NCBI GenBank assembly: GCA_947446025.1
Contig: CANFEY010000017.1
Span: 1-64,000 of the forward strand
Origin: Bryobacterales bacterium
Lineage (GTDB): Bacteria; Acidobacteriota; Terriglobia; Bryobacterales; Bryobacteraceae
Length of the DNA stretch: 64,000 nt
Reading direction: 5' to 3'
The notes beneath the pieces were generated by a model. It was not told the origin of the DNA, searched no databases, and saw only the letters and a program-made list of their open reading frames with translations. Below, piece after piece: positions 31,571-39,545 of the stretch. Position 1 is the stretch's first letter, and the number at the start of each line of letters is the position of its first letter. The translations under genes were made by a program, and so were the position numbers.

Positions 31571-31822
31571 ATGCAAACCATGATGAGCCTGCGAATGAGT
31601 CCCGAATTACGCCGCAGTGTGGAGCGCATCGCCAAGCGGCGAAAGTGCCCGGTCTCCGTGGTCGTGCGCGACGCGGTACATTCCTTCGTTGCGCGCGAGG
31701 AGAGCGGCGTCACTCTGTACGATTCGATCAAGGACCTTATCGGCGTCGTCAATGGCGGAGATCCTGGCCGCTCCACGCGTAACATGGGCGAGGAGCTACG
31801 GGCGTTGCGGGCCAAGCGATGA
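31571..31822 (+). CDS. Ribbon-helix-helix antitoxin
   Basis: 83 residues. The N-terminus (MSLRMSPELRRSVERIAKRR, then KCPVSVVVRDAVHSFVARE) forms a ribbon-helix-helix DNA-binding fold; the C-terminal half (DSIKDLIGVVNGGDPGRSTR) should bind the toxin. It overlaps the PIN-domain gene by ATGA. Upstream a palindrome covers the putative -10 box, in keeping with autorepression. A start at 31571 (MQTMMSLRM) or the ATG at 31583 are both possible. Confidence 0.85.
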   Translation: MQTMMSLRMSPELRRSVERIAKRRKCPVSVVVRDAVHSFVAREESGVTLYDSIKDLIGVVNGGDPGRSTRNMGEELRALRAKR

Positions 31823-32223
31823 TCCTCATCGACTCCGGTCCGCTGGTTGCAATGGCGGACTCCGCAGACCAGTATCATCGTGAATGTCTAGCGGCTTCGC
31901 GGACAGTCTCCTATCCTGTGGGAACCGTCTGGCCAGTGCTCACGGAAGTGATGTATTTCTTGAGCGGCCTGCCCCGGGCCCAGGAAGCGGTCTGGGACAT
32001 GATCGCACGCGGCTCCGTGGAAATCCTCGCTCTGGGACCAGAAGATGCCCCACGGATCCGGGAACTGATGCAAAAGTACGCAGCCCTTCCGATGGACCTG
32101 GCCGACGCGGCGCTGGTGAGAGTGGCGGAGCGCGAAGGCACGCGGGACATTTTCACCATCGACAAAAAAGACTTCTCCGTTTACCGATTGCATGGGAAGC
32201 TGCGGGCGCGGGTGATTCCTTGA
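31819..32223 (+). CDS. PIN-domain ribonuclease toxin (VapC-like)
   Basis: 134 residues of the PIN fold. Acidic active-site residues are visible: Asp5 in MILIDSGPL, Glu in LTEVMYFL, Asp in MDLADAALV and Asp in IFTIDKKDF. Such toxins cut tRNA or rRNA and are held inactive by the neighbouring antitoxin. Its start overlaps the antitoxin stop. The set of residues is complete, so activity is expected. Confidence 0.87.
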   Translation: MILIDSGPLVAMADSADQYHRECLAASRTVSYPVGTVWPVLTEVMYFLSGLPRAQEAVWDMIARGSVEILALGPEDAPRIRELMQKYAALPMDLADAALVRVAEREGTRDIFTIDKKDFSVYRLHGKLRARVIP

Positions 32224-32248
32224 GCAGTTGAGAGCGGGATGCTACTCT
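32220..32248 (+). promoter_or_regulatory. Putative lgt promoter, leaderless or nearly so
   Basis: TTGAGC (32220-32225) and TACTCT (32243-32248) are 17 bases apart. Seven bases (AAGGTGC) separate the -10 box from the TTG start at 32256; the AAGG in it could also act as a short ribosome binding site. The -35 box overlaps the end of the toxin gene. Confidence 0.5.
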
Positions 32249-32255
32249 AAGGTGC

Positions 32256-33032
32256 TTGTATCCCAAACTGATCGAAATTGGCAGCTTCTACCTGCCTACC
32301 TACGGCGTCCTGGTTGCGCTGGGGTTCCTGGCTGGGTTGGCGGCAACCGTGAAGCTGGCCAAGCGCGCCGGGCTGAATTCCGAATTGATCACCAATCTGG
32401 CGGTGTACGTCGCGCTGAGCGGGATGTTGGGGGCGAAGCTCTTCATGGTCGCCTTCGATTGGCGGGAGTATGATCTGGGGCGGATCTTTTCCTTTGAAAC
32501 GTTGCAGGCCGCGGGAGTGTTTCAGGGCGGGCTGATTTTGGCCCTCATCACTGCGGTCTTCTATATGCGCGCGCAGGGGCTTCCGGTGCTGGGCACGTCG
32601 GACATTTTTGCGCCGGGGGTGGCGCTGGGACACGCGATCGGACGGTTGGGATGCTTCGCGGCGGGCTGCTGCTGGGGCGTGGAGTGCGATCTGCCGTGGG
32701 CGGTAACCTTCCACGATCCGGTGGCGCACGCGCTGACCAACGTTCCTCTGGAAGTGGGGCTGCACCCGACGCAGCTGTATGAATCGGGCGCGGAAGCGGT
32801 TTTGTTTTGGCTGCTGTATTCTATGGCGAAAAAGCCGCACACGCCCGGGCGGGTGATCGGCTTGTATTTGGTGCTTAGCTCGGCGATGCGCTTCGGGATC
32901 GAATACCTGCGGGTCCATCAGCAGCCGCTGACGGCGGGGCTTTCGCTGACGCAGTGGATTTCGCTGGGGCTGGGCCTCGCCGGGGTCGCCCTGCTGGCGC
33001 GCCGGTCGCAGGCTCAACTGGCTCAGGCCTAA
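32256..33032 (+). CDS. lgt: Prolipoprotein diacylglyceryl transferase
   Basis: 258 residues with about seven membrane segments. The Lgt signature HAIGRLGCFAAGCCWG is present, with its essential His and Arg, and FGIEYLRVHQ matches the C-terminal element. It transfers diacylglycerol to the lipobox cysteine of lipoproteins, the first step of their maturation; two candidate lipoproteins lie in this window (38790 and 44040). The start is a TTG whose following residues (YPKLIEIGSFYLPTYGVLVA) match the usual N-terminus; no ATG fits. Confidence 0.92.
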   Translation: MYPKLIEIGSFYLPTYGVLVALGFLAGLAATVKLAKRAGLNSELITNLAVYVALSGMLGAKLFMVAFDWREYDLGRIFSFETLQAAGVFQGGLILALITAVFYMRAQGLPVLGTSDIFAPGVALGHAIGRLGCFAAGCCWGVECDLPWAVTFHDPVAHALTNVPLEVGLHPTQLYESGAEAVLFWLLYSMAKKPHTPGRVIGLYLVLSSAMRFGIEYLRVHQQPLTAGLSLTQWISLGLGLAGVALLARRSQAQLAQA

Positions 33033-33066
33033 CGGTTTAACTCCGTTCCGCCGATGAGCGAAGTGG

Positions 33067-33546
33067 ATGCGAAAACGGCAAACCAGACGCTCGGTCGCGC
33101 GGCCTACCCAGAAGGGCTTCGTCCTCATCGGCATGGCCGTCGGCATGTTGTTGATGCTGGCCACGCTCGGCATGGCGTTCGACTTTGGGCGCATCTACAT
33201 TGCACGCAATGAGGCGCAGGTGTTCACGGACGCGGCTGCTCTGACGGCTGCGGTCAAACTTGACGGAACATCCACGGGACTCGGCAACGCTCGCGAAGCT
33301 GTTGCCAAGCTGCCGGGGCGATGGTACCTCGGGACGCAGGAATTCAAAGGCGTAGTGGTCGAGTTCAGTGCTGACGGAAAGAAATGGGATGCATCTTCAG
33401 ATGCTGCTGCAGTTACCCATGTCCGGGTGACGGCTCCCGCGAATGACGTAGAGATCACCTTCCTGCGCGCGGTGGGCGGACCGGAATCCTTTACTGTCCC
33501 GGCGCATAGCGTGGCGGGCACGCAGCCTGTGAGGCTCACCGAATGA
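33067..33546 (+). CDS. TadG/TadE-like pilus-assembly protein
   Basis: 159 residues. An N-terminal basic leader (MRKRQTRRSVARPTQKGFVL) and a membrane segment (GMAVGMLLMLATLGMAFDFG) followed by RIYIARNEAQVFTDAAALTA form the TadE/TadG head of tight-adherence systems. The remainder is beta-rich and short, without the von Willebrand domain of full TadG. It overlaps the next gene by ATGA. With two TadE-like genes behind it, it forms a three-gene set with no pilin, CpaF or CpaE in view. Confidence 0.75.
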   Translation: MRKRQTRRSVARPTQKGFVLIGMAVGMLLMLATLGMAFDFGRIYIARNEAQVFTDAAALTAAVKLDGTSTGLGNAREAVAKLPGRWYLGTQEFKGVVVEFSADGKKWDASSDAAAVTHVRVTAPANDVEITFLRAVGGPESFTVPAHSVAGTQPVRLTE

Positions 33547-33962
33547 AACGCCGGAACCAACGTGGACACGCGATGCTGGAACTCGCCATCTCGGCGGGTG
33601 TGATGGTGACCTGCCTGGGAGGGACCTTCCAGTTCGGCTACACTTTCTACGTTTACAACCAATTGGTGTCAGCCGTGGGCGACGGGGCGCGGTATGCCTC
33701 GGTGCGGCCGGTGACGGCGGACGTGGAGGCGGATAAGGCCGCGATCCGTAACATGGTGGTGTACGCCGAGCCGAAGCCTTCGCCGGGGGCGATTCCCGTT
33801 GTACGGAATCTCAAGCCGGAGCAGGTGCGCGTGGAATACGTGCAAGACGGTGCGGCGGTCCGGGTGGCGATAGAAGGCTACAAAGTCGACGCGGTGTTCG
33901 GGGAATTCGAATTCTCCGGGCGGCCGGGCGTGGAATTTCCGGTAATCGGGGGCACCCGATGA
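33543..33962 (+). CDS. TadE-like pseudopilin protein
   Basis: 139 residues: MKRRNQRGHAMLELAISAGV then a hydrophobic segment (MVTCLGGTFQFGYTFYVYNQ) is the standard TadE start (RGxAxLExA with a conserved Glu). A beta-rich periplasmic part follows. TadE proteins are processed like prepilins and help anchor the Flp pilus. It is in ATGA overlap with both neighbours. Confidence 0.82.
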   Translation: MKRRNQRGHAMLELAISAGVMVTCLGGTFQFGYTFYVYNQLVSAVGDGARYASVRPVTADVEADKAAIRNMVVYAEPKPSPGAIPVVRNLKPEQVRVEYVQDGAAVRVAIEGYKVDAVFGEFEFSGRPGVEFPVIGGTR

Positions 33963-34390
33963 GGCGCAATCAACGCGGGCAATCCCTGATCGAAGGCACG
34001 CTGGTGATGCTGGTGTTCTTCGCGTTGTTGCTCGGTGTAGTGGACTTCGGGCAAGTGTTGTTCGCCCATCAGTCCCTGGTGGAACGGGCGCGCGCGGCGG
34101 TGCGGTGGGGTTCGCTGCATCCTGAAGGCGGGCCGGAGCCGGTCCGCAACATGGTGCTTTACGGGAGGCCGGAGGCGTCCACGGAGGGCGGCTACTTAGG
34201 GCTTCGCGCGGACAACGTACTGGTGAGCTACCGCGCGGGCGACGTGCAGACCGTCCATATTGAAGTGGTGAATTTCGAGGCTCCGCTCTTCGCACCGTGG
34301 TGGCCCGGAATGGCGCACAAGTTGATGAACCCGCGCCCTGTCTCCGTAACCGCGCCCGTCGTGGTTCAAGCCGAGAGTAAGTTACTCTAG
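33959..34390 (+). CDS. TadE-like pseudopilin protein, second copy
   Basis: 143 residues. MRRNQRGQSLIEGTLVMLVF carries the RGQSLIE motif with the Glu needed for prepilin-like processing; the membrane segment is LVMLVFFALLLGVVDFG. It resembles the preceding gene in layout but not closely in sequence. It overlaps it by ATGA. No secretion ATPase or outer-membrane secretin lies nearby; these must be encoded elsewhere if the system works. Confidence 0.82.
   Translation: MRRNQRGQSLIEGTLVMLVFFALLLGVVDFGQVLFAHQSLVERARAAVRWGSLHPEGGPEPVRNMVLYGRPEASTEGGYLGLRADNVLVSYRAGDVQTVHIEVVNFEAPLFAPWWPGMAHKLMNPRPVSVTAPVVVQAESKLL
34383..34388 (+). promoter_or_regulatory. Putative -10 box before the DUF1015 gene
   Basis: TACTCT six bases before the TTG at 34395, matching the lgt case (TACTCT, seven bases, TTG). 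It lies in the end of the TadE gene. AGG in the spacer could also serve as a ribosome binding site. Confidence 0.4.
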
Positions 34391-34394
34391 GTAC

Positions 34395-35633
34395 TTGGCC
34401 ACCGTAAAACCCTTCCAACCCTTTCGCTATACGCCCAAGGCGGGCGATCCCGCCAAGCTGGTGACGCAGCCGTATGACAAAATCAGTCCGGCCATGCAGG
34501 CGGCCTATCTTGCGGCCAGCCCCTATAATTTGGTCCGCATCATCCTGGGCGAAAAGCTCCCAGCCGACGACGCCGCGAACAACTGCTACACGCGCGCGGC
34601 GGCATACCTCAACGATTGGATTCGCGACGGCATCCTGGCGCAGGACTCTGAGCCGGCCTTCTACGCCTACGCGCAAGAGTTCACCGTCCCGGATACAGGC
34701 GAGCGAGCCACGCGTCAGGGCTTCATCGGTCTGGGCAAAGTGGAAGATTACTCCGCCGGCATCGTGCACCGCCATGAGCAGACGCTCAGCGGTCCGAAGA
34801 AGGACCGCATGCAGGTGCTCACGAATACCCGCGCGCACTTCGGGCATATTTTCATGCTCTACCCGGACCCGCAGGCCATCATCGACGGCATCCTTGAGCA
34901 AGCAACCCACGGCACGCCCGTGCTCGATGTCATCGACGACTACGGCGTCCGCAACCGCCTCTGGCCCATTACGGATCTCCCCACCATCGCCAAGATGGAG
35001 GTCGCCATGGCCGAGAAAAAACTGCTCATCGCCGACGGCCACCATCGCTACGAAACCGCGCTGGCATACAGCAAGGATCATCCCACCGACCCCGCCGCCC
35101 GCTTCGTGATGATGACGTTTGTCAACATGCATTCGTCGGGACTCCGCATCCTGGCCACGCACCGCGTGCTGCGCAACGTAGCCGGGTTCAGCGAAGACGA
35201 ACTCCTGAAGCGCGCCTTCGACCAATGGAAGGTGACCACCTACGGCTCCACGCACGAACTGCGGGAGGCGATGCAGCAGCCTTACCCCGCGCACGTCCGC
35301 ATCGGCATGGTGACGGCGTCGGGCGACAATCTGCTGAGCCGTCCTCGCAAGCACGACGAACTCGACGTCCCCGTGCTGCATAGTGAGGTTCTCACCGGTC
35401 TACTCAACATTACCGAGGAGGCCGTCCGCGACGAGCACTTCATCACCTACGTGCGCGGCATCGACGCCGCCGTGGCCGAGGTGCGGGAAAAGGGTGCGCA
35501 AGTCGCGTTCCTGCTGGACCCCACCCCCATCGGCGACATGGCCCGCATCGCCTTCAACGGCGGCGTGATGCCCCAGAAGTCGACCGATTTCTTCCCGAAG
35601 CTGCTAAGTGGAGTCACGATCTACAAGTTGTAG
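34395..35633 (+). CDS. DUF1015 family protein
   Basis: 412 residues. The whole chain matches the DUF1015 family: an N-terminal PFQPFRYTPKAGDPAKLVTQ and PYDKISPAMQ, a middle with KKLLIADGHHRYETALAY, and a C-terminal GVMPQKSTDFFPKL. The invariant GHHRYE is reminiscent of a phosphotransferase-like active site; the function of the family is unknown, with a link to serine or amino-acid metabolism in some lineages. The TTG start gives the standard N-terminus. It begins four bases after the TadE stop. Confidence 0.88.
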   Translation: MATVKPFQPFRYTPKAGDPAKLVTQPYDKISPAMQAAYLAASPYNLVRIILGEKLPADDAANNCYTRAAAYLNDWIRDGILAQDSEPAFYAYAQEFTVPDTGERATRQGFIGLGKVEDYSAGIVHRHEQTLSGPKKDRMQVLTNTRAHFGHIFMLYPDPQAIIDGILEQATHGTPVLDVIDDYGVRNRLWPITDLPTIAKMEVAMAEKKLLIADGHHRYETALAYSKDHPTDPAARFVMMTFVNMHSSGLRILATHRVLRNVAGFSEDELLKRAFDQWKVTTYGSTHELREAMQQPYPAHVRIGMVTASGDNLLSRPRKHDELDVPVLHSEVLTGLLNITEEAVRDEHFITYVRGIDAAVAEVREKGAQVAFLLDPTPIGDMARIAFNGGVMPQKSTDFFPKLLSGVTIYKL

Positions 35634-35639
35634 CGCGAC

Positions 35640-35809
35640 ATGAAAACCAAGATTCAAACGTACCCGTTGCGGTTGCCGAGAGAGTTTCCGCGCTGTACGG
35701 CGCCGCGTTCTTTGAGAAGTGTCGTTCCAAGACGGACCGCGCCACATTCCTGCGCGTCCTCAAGCGCAAGGGCGGGGAAGCGCCTCCGCCGGGCGACGAA
35801 CTGCCCTAG
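35640..35809 (+). pseudogene. Ribbon-helix-helix antitoxin-like gene with an internal deletion
   Basis: The start MKTKIQTYPLRLP is the typical first strand of a RHH protein. One frame away the sequence continues VAERVSALYGAAFFEKCRSK then TDRATFLRVLKRKGGEAPPP and ends at TAG 35807. In intact relatives roughly 25-30 residues (the two helices, ending in -SLNQFI-) would separate the parts. The junction lies near 35680. The total length (170 bases) is not a multiple of three. No toxin partner is seen nearby. Confidence 0.65.
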
Positions 35810-35914
35810 GCCGCGGGTTCCGGCTGGAAGGCCGCGCGGTTCTTCGCCAGCAACCAGATGGGAAGCGCGGTCGCCTCTGCTAATGCGGCATTCACGCGAC
35901 GCCGATGGACAAAG

Positions 35915-36316
35915 GTGAGCATCGTCGTCAAGCAGGTCCCACTGTGTGATCGTAGAGTCTTCGATATTCTCGAAGACCGAAAACTCCTGGTCAAAGAGAT
36001 TCCGGATCTACAGCTACCCGGTGTCTATGTCCTTTATGAGGGGCGAATTCCGTACTACATTGGCATGGCCACCAAGCTGTTTTCCCGGTTGCACGACCAC
36101 GCCAATAAGTCTACGGATGCCCGCTTTCATCACTGGAACTACTTCCAGGCCTTCGTGATTCCAGACCCGGCTCACCGGGTTGTTGTCGAAGGAATTCTGT
36201 GCGCTGCGTTCCCGACAGCCAACAAATCCAACAAGAAGTTCCCCATGACTACGATTCCCACCAAAGTAACGAACCGTATTCGAGAAGCCAAGAGAAGGGC
36301 GGTCATGGGTTCCTAG
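35915..36316 (+). CDS. GIY-YIG nuclease-superfamily protein
   Basis: 133 residues. LPGVYVLYEGRIPYYIGMAT is the GIY-YIG core (GVY and YYIG), with an Arg and acidic residues in FSRLHDHANKSTDARF. A glutamate (VVVEGILCAAFP) sits where the family has its metal-binding residue. Single-strand or mobile-element nucleases use this fold. The GTG at 35915 is preferred; an in-frame ATG at 35858 gives an atypical leader. It lies 105 bases after the antitoxin remnant, so both may be left over from an accessory element. Confidence 0.7.
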   Translation: MSIVVKQVPLCDRRVFDILEDRKLLVKEIPDLQLPGVYVLYEGRIPYYIGMATKLFSRLHDHANKSTDARFHHWNYFQAFVIPDPAHRVVVEGILCAAFPTANKSNKKFPMTTIPTKVTNRIREAKRRAVMGS

Positions 36317-36362
36317 GCCCCCCACCCCCGCCCGAGCCTGTTATCCTCATAGCAGAGGTCCT

Positions 36363-37580
36363 ATGAACCGTCGTTTCCATTACGCTGTGGTGGCTGCATC
36401 GACCTGCATGGTCGGCGTCCTGCTGTTCGGGACCGTCGCGGTGCGGAGCGCTACGCCGGAAGATTCGCCGTACGCGCAGCTGGGGGTGTTTAGCGACGTC
36501 CTGACCAAGATCAAGCTCGAATACGTGCAGGAGCCGGACCTCAAGGCCGTCACCATGGGCGCTGTGAACGGGCTGCTGGAATCGCTCGATCCCTTCGCCA
36601 GCTACCTGAACGCGGCGCAGTACAAGCAGTATCAAGCCGAGCACGGCAAGGGTAAGGCCGACATCGGGCTGTATCTTTCGCGCGGGCCGGGGTATATCCG
36701 TATCGTGGACGCGTTGCCGGGTTCGGCTGCGGACCTGGCGGGCTTGACCACGGGCGATGTGATTGAATCGATCAACAAGATTTCCACGCGGGACATGCCG
36801 CTGGCTGCTGCCGAGCTGCTATTACAGGGCGAGCCGGCGACCAAGGTGGACCTGACGGTCCTAACCGCGCGCCAGCAGGATCCAATTCCGTTGTCCCTGA
36901 CGCGGGCTGCGTTGGCGTATCCGGCGGTGACGGCGAAGCTGGTTACCGACAAGGGTCCCGAGCCGGTGGGTCTGATCACCGTGGGCGCGCTGCTGGCGGG
37001 CCGGTCGGCAGAGATCGGGCAGAAGATTCAGGACTTGCAGAAACAAGGCGCGAAGAAGCTGATGCTGGATCTGCGTTATTGCGGTCTGGGTCCAGCGGAA
37101 GAAGGCATCGCCGTTGCGAATCTCTTCATGGATAGCGGACTCATCACCTACACGCAGGGTCAGAAGATCCGCCGGAACGACAGCAATGCCGTGGCGTCAA
37201 AAGCGGTGACCAAGCTGCCGCTGGTGGTGTTGGTGAATCGCGGCACGGCGGGTGCGGCGGAAGTGGCTGCGGCGGCGCTGCTGGATTCCAAGCGCGCAAC
37301 CCTAGTGGGTGAGCCGACCTTCGGAGACGCGGCGGTGCGGCGGCCCGTGACTTTGCCCGACGGCGGAGCCATCATCCTTGCCGTGGCGAAATACTACGCG
37401 CCGAACGGCAAGGCGATTCAGGATACACACGTGGTCCCAAACGTGTTGCAGGCGCAGTTTGAGCCTCCCGCACCGTTGGACGGCGACGTTGTTCCTGCTC
37501 CGGCACCGGCTAAGCCCACCACGGATTTGATCTCTGAGCGTGGCTTCAAAATCCCGCTGATCACGCCTACGGTAAAGTAA
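36363..37580 (+). CDS. S41 (CtpA-type) peptidase homologue without catalytic residues
   Basis: 405 residues. Signal/anchor (YAVVAASTCMVGVLLFGTVA), an N-terminal helical domain (DVLTKIKLEYVQEPDLKAVT), a PDZ domain (about 95-180, with VDALPGSAADLAGLTTGDVI), then the C-terminal processing core. In active members the core has NxGSASASE and GxxTxGKG. Here they read NRGTAGAAE (the nucleophile Ser is replaced by Gly297) and GEPTFGDAA (Lys replaced by Asp322). The fold is otherwise well kept (LMLDLRYCGLGPAEEGIAVA). It is probably a pseudoprotease that binds peptides or partners. A GAGG ribosome binding site precedes the ATG. Confidence 0.88.
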   Translation: MNRRFHYAVVAASTCMVGVLLFGTVAVRSATPEDSPYAQLGVFSDVLTKIKLEYVQEPDLKAVTMGAVNGLLESLDPFASYLNAAQYKQYQAEHGKGKADIGLYLSRGPGYIRIVDALPGSAADLAGLTTGDVIESINKISTRDMPLAAAELLLQGEPATKVDLTVLTARQQDPIPLSLTRAALAYPAVTAKLVTDKGPEPVGLITVGALLAGRSAEIGQKIQDLQKQGAKKLMLDLRYCGLGPAEEGIAVANLFMDSGLITYTQGQKIRRNDSNAVASKAVTKLPLVVLVNRGTAGAAEVAAAALLDSKRATLVGEPTFGDAAVRRPVTLPDGGAIILAVAKYYAPNGKAIQDTHVVPNVLQAQFEPPAPLDGDVVPAPAPAKPTTDLISERGFKIPLITPTVK

Positions 37581-37589
37581 GTCCCGAAA

Positions 37590-37934
37590 ATGCCTCTGTA
37601 CGAATACCAGTGCTCGAAGTGTGGAAATGTTTTTGAAGTCCGCCAGAAATTTTCTGACGATCCGGTGAAGGTTCACGAAACCTGCGGCGGCGACGTGGTG
37701 AAGCTGATGTCGGCTCCCGCGTTTTCCTTCAAGGGCAGCGGCTGGTATGTGACCGACTACGCCGGCGGCGGCTCAAAGGGCGGCGCGATCAAGAGCGAAA
37801 CCAGCGCCAGCGGCGACGCGAAACCAGCGGAATCGAAATCTGGCGATTCCAAGCCCGCTGAGACCAAGACTGAATCAAAGACCGAGTCCAAACCAGCGGC
37901 TCCGGCCCCAGCAGCCACCACCAAGAGCGATTGA
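37590..37934 (+). CDS. FmdB-family zinc ribbon protein
   Basis: 114 residues. MPLYEYQCSKCGNVFEVRQK is the typical start of FmdB-like zinc ribbons; the second half of the ribbon (VHETCGGDV) has one Cys instead of a CxxC pair. A motif GSGWYVTDYA then precedes a long low-complexity tail rich in Lys, Ser, Glu, Ala. Family members are of unknown function, often linked to metabolic or stress operons. It starts nine bases after the pseudoprotease. Confidence 0.85.
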   Translation: MPLYEYQCSKCGNVFEVRQKFSDDPVKVHETCGGDVVKLMSAPAFSFKGSGWYVTDYAGGGSKGGAIKSETSASGDAKPAESKSGDSKPAETKTESKTESKPAAPAPAATTKSD

Positions 37935-37946
37935 GCCGGTCTCCCG

Positions 37947-38663
37947 CTACTTGATGTGGCCTTCGGTGAAGTCGCGGTTGTTCTCTTCACACGAATACTC
38001 GATGATCTCCTCGCCCGGTTTCATGCGCGTGAAGACGCGCGTGTTCTTCCAAGGCCGCGTGTAGGTCATGGGATCATCGATCGTCACCTCATAGGCCAGG
38101 TGATCGGGATCGGTGTATTCAAAACGTTGGATCACATGCAGCTGGTCCGAATGCGGATGGCCGAGCGTATCCAGCCGCGTCTTCCCGTTGAACCCCACGG
38201 TGTCGACAATCAGGGCATCCTTCTCAAAGCGTCCAATGGAATGGCCGAACCAGGTGGGCATCAGGTCCTTTGCCGCAGGGTGGCCGCGGCCGTCCATGTA
38301 GACTACGTGGAACCATGTGTTCTGCTCGAACAGCATCGCCAGGTAGGTGGAGTTCTGCATCATCTGGATCGGATAGCCGCCCACGTTCACGCTGCGCATC
38401 AGGCCGAAGGGCAGACAGTGGCCGGTGTAGTCGAACTTGGAAACGTCGTAGTTCTTGAAATTGTCGGCTCCCCAGGCGGTGTACGGAAGTGCGCCGGCAC
38501 CTTTCTGATCCTTGCGGTCCGCCGTCATGTCGGGAACGTAGGGGTGATCCCACACGCCTTGGAAGTCCGGCTTGCCATCGGGCATGCGCGGGATGGGGCG
38601 CTGCGTTGGGGCCTGGGCAAATGCCGAGAGTGCGAGTAGGAATAGGACGAGCTTCTGGACCAT
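37947..38663 (-). CDS. Secreted hypothetical protein of acidobacterial type
   Basis: 238 residues. A signal peptide (MVQKLVLFLLALSAFAQ) leads to a beta-rich domain beginning RPIPRMPDGKPDFQGVWDHP, a phrase seen in many secreted acidobacterial proteins of unknown role. Later parts (FGHSIGRFEKDALIVDTVGF) contain the GxWExDxLVV-like core. The ATG at 38663 has a GAGGAGG ribosome binding site about ten bases upstream. It converges with the zinc ribbon gene. Confidence 0.75.
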   Translation of the reverse strand: MVQKLVLFLLALSAFAQAPTQRPIPRMPDGKPDFQGVWDHPYVPDMTADRKDQKGAGALPYTAWGADNFKNYDVSKFDYTGHCLPFGLMRSVNVGGYPIQMMQNSTYLAMLFEQNTWFHVVYMDGRGHPAAKDLMPTWFGHSIGRFEKDALIVDTVGFNGKTRLDTLGHPHSDQLHVIQRFEYTDPDHLAYEVTIDDPMTYTRPWKNTRVFTRMKPGEEIIEYSCEENNRDFTEGHIK

Positions 38664-38789
38664 GACATGGGTCCTCCTCGTGTTCATAATAGTGCAACAC
38701 GGAGTCAAGATCCATTGGGGTGTAACGGACTCTCGACCCAAAACGTCCAGGAGTTTGTGAGCTAAACTCAAACTGAGGTGCATTGTCTT

Positions 38790-39539
38790 ATGTCCATGCG
38801 CACATTGACGGTCGTATTGCCGCTGCTGGCGTGCTCCTTGTTGGGGCAAGACGCTGCGGCTCCGTCTGAAAAAACCTACCCGGTGCCGGTGGGCACCAAG
38901 GTGCTTTTGAGCATGGTGAATAGCGTCAGCACCAAGAGCACCGTGGCCGGGGACCGCGTGTACCTTGAAACCACCTTCCCGGTGGTTGTGGACAACCGCA
39001 TCGTGATTCCGGCGGGAAGCTACGTGATGGGGACCATCACCAACACCAAGCGTCCTGGCAAGGTGAAGGGCAAGGGCGAATTTTTCCTGCGCTTTGATTC
39101 GTTGATGCTGCCCAACGGCGTGACGCGTGACTTCCGCGCGACGGTTTCGGGTCTGGATGGCCGGGCGTCGGAAAACCTGGACAAGAAAGAAGGCGTGGTC
39201 AGCAGCGAAGGCAACAAGTCAGGCGACGTACGAACCGTTGGCGAAACCGCGGCCATGGGCGCGAGCATCGGCGGCCTGGCGGGCATTGGACGCGCCCCCG
39301 GCATGGGCGTCGGCATCGGCGCGGCTGCAGGCGCGACGGCAGGTGTTCTAGGCGTCCTGCTCACGCGCGGACCCGATGCCGTCCTGGCCAAGGGAACCAC
39401 CGTCGAAATGGTGCTGGACCGCCCGGTGACCTACCTGGACAGCGAACTGGACTTCTCCAAGGCTCCCCCGCAATTCCGGGGACCCGATGGCGGCGGCCCG
39501 CTCCCCAGCGTGAAAAACCAAGGTTCGCGCCGCTTCTAA
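38790..39539 (+). CDS. Putative lipoprotein with VirB10/TrbI-like domain
   Basis: 249 residues. The start (MSMRTLTVVLPLLACSLLGQ) carries a lipobox-like LLAC, so it may be a lipoprotein. The following part (YPVPVGTKVLLSMVNSVSTK, RIVIPAGSYVMGTITNTKRP) resembles the beta-barrel module of VirB10/TrbI. A Gly/Ala-rich stretch (MGASIGGLAGIGRAPGMGVG) may insert in or span a membrane. It shares the VirB10-like phrase with the protein at 8787. Start at 38790 or 38796; GTG 38778 is also open. Confidence 0.65.
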   Translation: MSMRTLTVVLPLLACSLLGQDAAAPSEKTYPVPVGTKVLLSMVNSVSTKSTVAGDRVYLETTFPVVVDNRIVIPAGSYVMGTITNTKRPGKVKGKGEFFLRFDSLMLPNGVTRDFRATVSGLDGRASENLDKKEGVVSSEGNKSGDVRTVGETAAMGASIGGLAGIGRAPGMGVGIGAAAGATAGVLGVLLTRGPDAVLAKGTTVEMVLDRPVTYLDSELDFSKAPPQFRGPDGGGPLPSVKNQGSRRF

Positions 39540-39545
39540 CGTTCC

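Noticed and set aside
33669-35381. 570-codon minus-strand open frame
   Set aside because: It runs antisense to two TadE-like genes and the DUF1015 gene, all of which have clear family matches; the antisense text is His/Arg-rich and not protein-like.
35806-35994. Minus-strand frame ending in VNAALAEATALPIWLLAKNR
   Set aside because: It looks partly protein-like but overlaps the GIY-YIG gene start, has no recognised family and no convincing ribosome binding site.
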